From: an uncultured Treponema sp. | Lineage (GTDB): Bacteria > Spirochaetota > Spirochaetia > Treponematales > Treponemataceae | Assembly: GCA_905373565.1 (NCBI GenBank) | Contig: CAJPTT010000036.1 | Coordinates: 1-11,431 of the forward strand | Reading direction: 5' to 3' | DNA length: 11,431 nt | Shown here: one piece after another, positions 8,401 to 11,431 of the stretch | Layout of the letters: the number at the start of each line of letters is the position of its first letter | Position numbering within the stretch: position 1 is the first letter of the stretch | The notes under the pieces: model-generated | Told to the model about the DNA's origin: nothing | The model's database searches: none | Seen by the model: only the letters and a program-made list of their open reading frames with translations | Translations under genes and position numbers: made by a program

Positions 8401-11400
8401 ATGGAAAAGGGGAAAATCAATGGATTATAACGGCGTATGAAGAAAATACAGGAAGCGGCAAAGGTAAGACCCTTTCTGCTGTTACCGAATTTAATCCTTC
8501 GCAGACACCCGAAGGAACCGCCGCCGTTACCGATACAGTACAAGAAAAAGGGGATGCCGTCAAGGCTTCCGAAACGAAAAAACAGGTAGTAGACGAGGCA
8601 TATCAGCAGGCGACGGAAGCGGCACGGCAGAAGGTGCAAGAAAGTATCGAAGCTTCAAAAGCAAAGGCGGCAGACCTTGCGCAAAACGCCGCGCAGTACG
8701 AAAAAGAAGCAATCGAAGCCTACAAAGCCGAGAACCCGTCATTAAGCGAAGCGGATATAAAAGAGAAGATGCACGAGGAAGCGCAGCGGCAACACATGAG
8801 TTATGAAGCCTTTACGCAAATGCAGGCGCAAGAAGCGCGGAACTTAAACGAATTTGGCGATGTACTTTTTCAAGTAGAACAAGAGTTTTTTGACGAGGTA
8901 GCCGAGAGCGCCGATACAAAGAGTGCGAAGGAAGCGCTAGAAGAAGTTATCACCGTTGGCGACCCCGACGCTCAAACGTGGAAGCTTTTTTATTCCAACG
9001 CCGAAGAGCGGGCAAAAGCGGATAAAACATTCCGCGATGCAATCGGGCCGGAGCTGGAAGCGGCACTGCAGAAGGACATCAAAAACGAAAAGATAAAGGA
9101 TGAAACCTTTTTAAAGATGACAGGCGAAAAAGAAGCCTTGCGTACTTTTTTAAGAGAGTATAATGACGCCGCGCAAGCAGGGGCAATACCGGCGGAACTT
9201 ACCGCAAACCTTGACGGGGTGTTTCCATCTGTCGCTTATGCCATCAGTAACGGCAAACCCTTTACCGAAAAACAACAGCGCCTTGCGATGGATGCGATTA
9301 TGCGGAACGTCACTTCTTACCGTGCTATTTTTGCAGAACTGAACGGATACACGGCGTTACGGAGCCTTACGGATGCAGAAAAGGCGTTTACCGAATCCTT
9401 TAGCAAGGCGGCGACGGAAGGGCGCGTGAGCAGGGCTGAAAAGATAAGTACGGAAGATAGAGCGCAAGATGCAGCGAAAAGCCGCGCCGATATAGATGAT
9501 GCACGGTTTTTAGAAGAGATGGCAGATGATGAAAAGCTTAATGCTTTTTTAAAAGAAGCAGCCGAGATTTCCGTATTTGACTTTGAACAGAACACCCCCG
9601 CAGACGAGGCAGAGCGGGCACACTTTGAGGAAGTAAAGCGCAAGCAAGAGCGGATATACCGCGAAATGCGGAACTTTTCGTGGAAGGGGACGCTTGCAAA
9701 AGTGCTCCATGGAGAAGCGCCATCTGAAAAATCCATTGCGAATATCCGGGGCCAGATGCAAAATGCCGCGCATTCGTTTCGCTCTCTGTATGCCGACATT
9801 ATGGAGCGTTCCGATTTACGGGTACAGGATGCCGATACCACCGATGCACGTATTACGACACGCTTAAAAAGCCGCCCGTATAAAACGGTAACGCTTGAAA
9901 ACTTAAAACTGGAACAGATGAGCAACGCCCAAAAAGAAGCGCTTATCCGCGCACTCGACAACGAAGACATTGAACAGCGGGTAAAACAAGGATCTATCAC
10001 CAGCGAGGACGTTGAATATATCCAAGGACTTGTCCGTTCAAAAAATCAGACCATTAAAGGGCTTGAAGCAGAACTTGCCGACGCAAAGGCAGAAAACCGT
10101 AACGACACAAAAAGAATCGGAGAGCTTGAAAAGAAAATAAAAGATGAGCGGATAGCCCGCGCGGTGTTAGCCGACACCATTAAAGCGCGGGATGTGGCAT
10201 TAAAGGCGGTTATGAAGCGAATTAGTTTAAAAACCTGCGATGCGGAACAGGCGCAAGGACTTGCGGCCATCCAATGGTTTTTAAAAGACAAGGTACAAAA
10301 AGCCTTAAACGCAAACGTTGATTCTGATGAACAACGCATTAGGGAAGCGTATACGCTTTGGAAAACAAACGGCGAATATCGGCAAACGTTAGCGCGTATG
10401 AGCACCCGAAGAAAAGAGGGGGATTTTAAGCAGTTAATCAGTAATCTTGATAAAAAAGATTTTAAGGACTGGACGGCGGAGGATAAAAAGTTAGCCCGCC
10501 GCCTTATTCCGGCCCGCAATAAGTTTTTTAGCTTAGGGCTTTACGCAAAGACTGAACAGAACTTTACCGATATGCACACGGCCGATTTAACACCGGAAGC
10601 GATTAATGCTGCGGTCAGTAAGATACTTCCTGAATCGCTTGTTGCAAAATTAAAGCACCAGCCATTAAAGCAATGGACGGTTGATGAGCTTATTGGCTTA
10701 GCGCAGGTGATAGAAGAAAAGCACCGCGAAGGGCGGCAAAAGTACATGGCAAAAATAGCGGCGAAACAGGCGGAAGCGGCGCGAATACGAGATGCTTCAA
10801 TCAAGACATTACGCGGCGCGAAAGGTTATAGTGATGATAATGCCGGATGGAGTGAGGATGAAAAAAAGAAGAAAGGCGGCTTTGATGCGCTAAAGCGAAA
10901 GTTAAAATATGCGGCAATGCGCCCGTATGCGTTTATCGAAATGCTTGACGGCGGAAAGCGCGGCGCCTTGTATGACATGCTGGAATTTGAACAGCGGGAA
11001 TGCTATAGCCGCTTTAAGGCAGGAAGAGACACGCGCGTAGAAGCGTTTAACAGCTTTTTAGAAAAGCAAAAGCTCACCCTTGCCGACTTTGAGAAGAAAA
11101 AGACGTTTGAAAACTTTTACGCAGAGCGGGAGCAAAAAAGCCTTACCCTTACGGTACAAGAAATACTCGGCGCATATTTAGCGAGCTTTGATGAAAAATC
11201 CCGGGCGGCTGTCCAGTACGGCAACTTTGCCGAGCAAGCGGAGCGCGATATGGCAAAGACTTCCGATAGTTACGGCGCATTAGATGCGTTTACCGATGCA
11301 CGATACAGCGCAGTTCTTGCCGAAGCGGAGCGACTTATGGCGGCCGATGCGCGGTTAAAAGCGACTGTAGAATATTTACAAGCGGAATACAAAAAAGAGG

Positions 11401-11431
11401 GAGTTCGCTTGAGAGAGCACAACATCACTGT
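5478..11431 (+). CDS. Giant virion polyvalent protein with metallopeptidase and PBECR-type RNase domains (gp16-position; 3' end outside window)
   Basis: A single frame runs from ATG 5478 to the window edge without a stop, giving at least 1984 residues, already longer than T7 gp16 (about 1320). Order of parts: charged N-terminus (1-115); Gly/Ala-rich hydrophobic segments (about 212-252 and 378-392) flanking a SEGSEEALQE motif (from 332); a small beta/alpha segment around 557-606 (YYSFDKQKNTVTINDV...AEIVWEP); zincin domain with HEAAH at 746-750; linker; PBECR-type nuclease at about 888-990; Ser/Thr/Gly/Pro-rich linker (about 990-1033); coiled coils (about 1033-1155 and 1518-1600); C-terminal module with MRP at 1814-1816 and LDGG at 1823-1826. 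This matches the 'polyvalent proteins' described by Iyer, Aravind and colleagues: large phage polypeptides with several effector domains, thought to enter the cell with the DNA. Gene order points to the gp16 role of inner-membrane channel in ejection. No N-terminal lytic transglycosylase, as in T7 gp16, was seen. The domain calls are motif-based, and substrates are unknown. Confidence 0.8.
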   Translation, partial: MSDVALLDDAEYERTSYDRRGRTRYYRRNPANFFDAQSAAEAKQPDFDFLNLSVEHIAETIQKRRKEKEEYKEKYLVNLTEQQHDVLNMMLEKAEKPEEKIYEFATAIKYAEQFNLPLDFAYQNLEAINRQWLGSGIAPSKGNFKAVVDSFSIGGNVLKMGHLGNALMNAEKSGNKREIAYALQDLQRLEDENASLQDSMPRGWVVNLLKSGAQALPFQAATTVPAVFANLLGSPLLGGIVSFGLSSGVTTGSEYWELRKAGVKPDLARNIAYTSGAVQGLIETSLGNVAGITGKGLGADKIASKVITRLNAKGAFGKLAKGLMFYGADLLSEGSEEALQELVSAGGKELAAVLQGEGVETDDAQTIAKNVWESFKGGVAASIVLGIPGAIQYTKADIKEAGNLKKAAITTPSEEVFINEHKNSPAFEGMTESDVKEELHTIFEAQQHEREQFQNSKAKSYEEWLAPDARIEGETVRDDKGRVVYETDAEGKPVYEETEAGLQKKQKKYGKAADVVRAGERLYLSEGYRHEKQNGRIDGEYIVGNPTEQTDYNDYGHIYYSFDKQKNTVTINDVRMQSDAYESIIKEFVRDFGEKFTGAEIVWEPKGEALQKIKAELIAENPRGEKGGLQYFADGTEEAETRAAIKLNERLKETMPNLTDVERNTAVSIFTALAHGAGMDTETYLNTYYGEEVITNTPPADMAGVAAQEGIHTKEIKGASEFKDLAGDVKALVYVSEKADFSTFVHEAAHIARKTLQGNLLLDAEKAFDVEDGKWTRSQEEAFARGFEQYLREGNAPNAELQSVFQKAAEFLTRIYKSLKELVHLNDDIRAVYDELLTGEKSVLREAEQNAQQTEQRNRSSIKEFGQNYTEYYHKGIEALEKVLQEKKGQVVGAFTRADIGDIDVVWGNEKIGLQKIITKHLNDFEPFGAGEQGVIHGIGEIVDKGTLKENNGVNTITYEKDGRSFRVGLTKGWNGKGENQWIITAYEENTGSGKGKTLSAVTEFNPSQTPEGTAAVTDTVQEKGDAVKASETKKQVVDEAYQQATEAARQKVQESIEASKAKAADLAQNAAQYEKEAIEAYKAENPSLSEADIKEKMHEEAQRQHMSYEAFTQMQAQEARNLNEFGDVLFQVEQEFFDEVAESADTKSAKEALEEVITVGDPDAQTWKLFYSNAEERAKADKTFRDAIGPELEAALQKDIKNEKIKDETFLKMTGEKEALRTFLREYNDAAQAGAIPAELTANLDGVFPSVAYAISNGKPFTEKQQRLAMDAIMRNVTSYRAIFAELNGYTALRSLTDAEKAFTESFSKAATEGRVSRAEKISTEDRAQDAAKSRADIDDARFLEEMADDEKLNAFLKEAAEISVFDFEQNTPADEAERAHFEEVKRKQERIYREMRNFSWKGTLAKVLHGEAPSEKSIANIRGQMQNAAHSFRSLYADIMERSDLRVQDADTTDARITTRLKSRPYKTVTLENLKLEQMSNAQKEALIRALDNEDIEQRVKQGSITSEDVEYIQGLVRSKNQTIKGLEAELADAKAENRNDTKRIGELEKKIKDERIARAVLADTIKARDVALKAVMKRISLKTCDAEQAQGLAAIQWFLKDKVQKALNANVDSDEQRIREAYTLWKTNGEYRQTLARMSTRRKEGDFKQLISNLDKKDFKDWTAEDKKLARRLIPARNKFFSLGLYAKTEQNFTDMHTADLTPEAINAAVSKILPESLVAKLKHQPLKQWTVDELIGLAQVIEEKHREGRQKYMAKIAAKQAEAARIRDASIKTLRGAKGYSDDNAGWSEDEKKKKGGFDALKRKLKYAAMRPYAFIEMLDGGKRGALYDMLEFEQRECYSRFKAGRDTRVEAFNSFLEKQKLTLADFEKKKTFENFYAEREQKSLTLTVQEILGAYLASFDEKSRAAVQYGNFAEQAERDMAKTSDSYGALDAFTDARYSAVLAEAERLMAADARLKATVEYLQAEYKKEGVRLREHNIT
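6111..6655 (+). other. Hydrophobic Gly/Ala-rich region of the giant protein (possible membrane-insertion segments)
   Basis: Two low-charge stretches stand out in an otherwise very charged protein: residues about 212-252 (containing FANLLGSPLLGGIVSFGL) and about 378-392 (GVAASIVLGIPGAI). Between them lies the amphipathic, acidic SEGSEEALQELVS segment. The pattern fits helices that insert in the host inner membrane during ejection; this is an inference from composition only. Confidence 0.5.
7611..8000 (+). other. Zincin-type metallopeptidase domain within the giant protein
   Basis: Residues about 712-841. The segment STFVHEAAHIARKTL holds a complete HExxH zinc-binding and catalytic motif (H746, E747, H750) on a predicted helix preceded by a beta strand (ALVYVSEKADF). 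About 30 residues later comes EEAFARGFEQYLREG, where E780 or E781 is a plausible third zinc ligand in the gluzincin arrangement. The following PNAELQSVFQKAAEFLTRIYKSLKEL helix is, as I recall, a constant part of the metallopeptidase modules in phage polyvalent proteins. Expected activity is peptide-bond hydrolysis; possible targets are host proteins, the cell wall peptide, or the polyprotein itself. All motif residues needed for catalysis appear present. Confidence 0.8.
8139..8444 (+). other. PBECR-type (Barnase/EndoU/ColicinE5-D/RelE-like) RNase domain within the giant protein
   Basis: Residues about 888-990. The sequence shows the family pattern: GDIDVVWG (901-908), then GLQKIITKH (913-921) with the K-H pair, a stretch ending in VIHGIGEIVDKG, a strand pair with ITYEKDGRSFRVGL, and the closing WIITAYEE (982-989). 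This order (GDIxxVWG, GLxxIxxKH, hydrophobic helix, W-x-x-TAY) is what I know from Pfam's phage PBECR families and related 'putative barnase/colicin E5 family endoribonuclease' annotations. Likely catalytic or substrate-contacting residues are K920/H921 and the C-terminal W982-T985-Y987 group, but their individual roles are not assigned. The expected activity is metal-independent RNA cleavage, perhaps of tRNA. Which PBECR subfamily it belongs to cannot be settled by eye. Confidence 0.8.
8574..8943 (+). other. Charged helical / coiled-coil stretch of the giant protein
   Basis: Residues about 1033-1155 are rich in Ala, Glu, Gln and Lys with near-heptad spacing of small hydrophobic residues (for example EAARQKVQESIEASKAKAAD), following directly on the Ser/Thr/Gly linker after the nuclease domain. 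It is probably a structural spacer or oligomerisation region. Confidence 0.5.
10029..10275 (+). other. Second coiled-coil stretch of the giant protein
   Basis: Residues about 1518-1600, containing QTIKGLEAELADAKAE followed by RIGELEKKIKDERI, show Leu/Ile at heptad positions, a clear coiled-coil signature. It marks the transition to the C-terminal structural part. Confidence 0.55.
10581..11031 (+). other. C-terminal conserved module with MRP...LDGG motif
   Basis: Residues about 1702-1851. It begins with a helical segment (WTVDELIGLAQVIEEKHREGR) and reaches MRPYAFIEMLDGGKRGALYDML (from 1814). This pairing of a 'W-x-x-x-EL-x-x-L...EGR' helix with an 'MRP...LDGG' motif recurs, in my recollection, in the C-terminal halves of large phage polyvalent proteins irrespective of which enzymes they carry, so it is probably part of the virion or ejection scaffold. 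The exact Pfam large-polyvalent-associated domain number cannot be given with confidence. Confidence 0.5.

Noticed and set aside
9317..10000. Long antisense reading frame of 227 codons, rich in Ser, Ala and Phe
   Set aside because: It lies wholly opposite the giant protein, and its composition is what the complement of Lys/Glu/Ala-rich codons gives. No Shine-Dalgarno site or recognisable motif; treated as a shadow.
10046..10519. Antisense reading frame of 157 codons
   Set aside because: Same Ser/Phe/Ala-rich shadow pattern opposite a coiled-coil coding region, with no independent support.
5478..11431. N4-type virion RNA polymerase as an explanation for the giant protein
   Set aside because: Giant size in a virion gene raised the idea, but no single-subunit polymerase motifs were seen in the visible 1984 residues, and zincin and PBECR motifs were. 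The unseen C-terminus cannot be excluded.

Overview
The window is wall-to-wall virion-structural coding sequence from a tailed phage or prophage. All four genes are on the + strand. The layout is that of a short-tailed (podovirus) particle, with the same order as the T7 tail-nozzle and ejection-protein block: nozzle (gp12-like), then three internal virion proteins in the positions of gp14, gp15 and gp16. No RNA genes, insertion sequences, CRISPR arrays, terminators or convincing promoters were seen. The intergenic gaps are only 14, 35 and 4 bases, so this looks like the middle of one late operon.

Region by region. Bases 1-1815 are the 3' part of a tail nozzle protein. It carries an unusual inserted beta-rich module of roughly 90 residues. 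Bases 1830-3032 encode a 400-residue protein with a hydrophobic N-terminus and coiled coils, placed like T7 gp14. Bases 3068-5473 encode an 801-residue, mainly helical protein, placed like T7 gp15. From 5478 to the window end runs one uninterrupted reading frame of at least 1984 codons, still open at the edge. It is a giant virion protein in the gp16 position. It contains Gly/Ala-rich hydrophobic segments near the N-terminus, a zincin-type metallopeptidase signature (HEAAH), a domain matching the phage Barnase/EndoU/ColicinE5-D/RelE-like (PBECR) nucleases, long coiled coils, and a C-terminal module with an MRP...LDGG motif. This is the architecture of a 'polyvalent protein': a large polypeptide thought to be packaged in the particle and delivered with the DNA, carrying effector enzymes.

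Working model (inference): the nozzle forms the distal tail tube. The three downstream proteins are stored in the capsid and ejected through it. The giant protein doubles as a conduit or membrane component and as the carrier of a protease and an RNase that act on the host cell.

Host: the sequence does not identify it securely. The GC content looks to be in the mid-40s percent by eye, and AAGGAGG-type Shine-Dalgarno sites indicate a bacterial host with standard translation. Style and composition remind me of oral Treponema (spirochaete) prophages, but that is a low-confidence impression.
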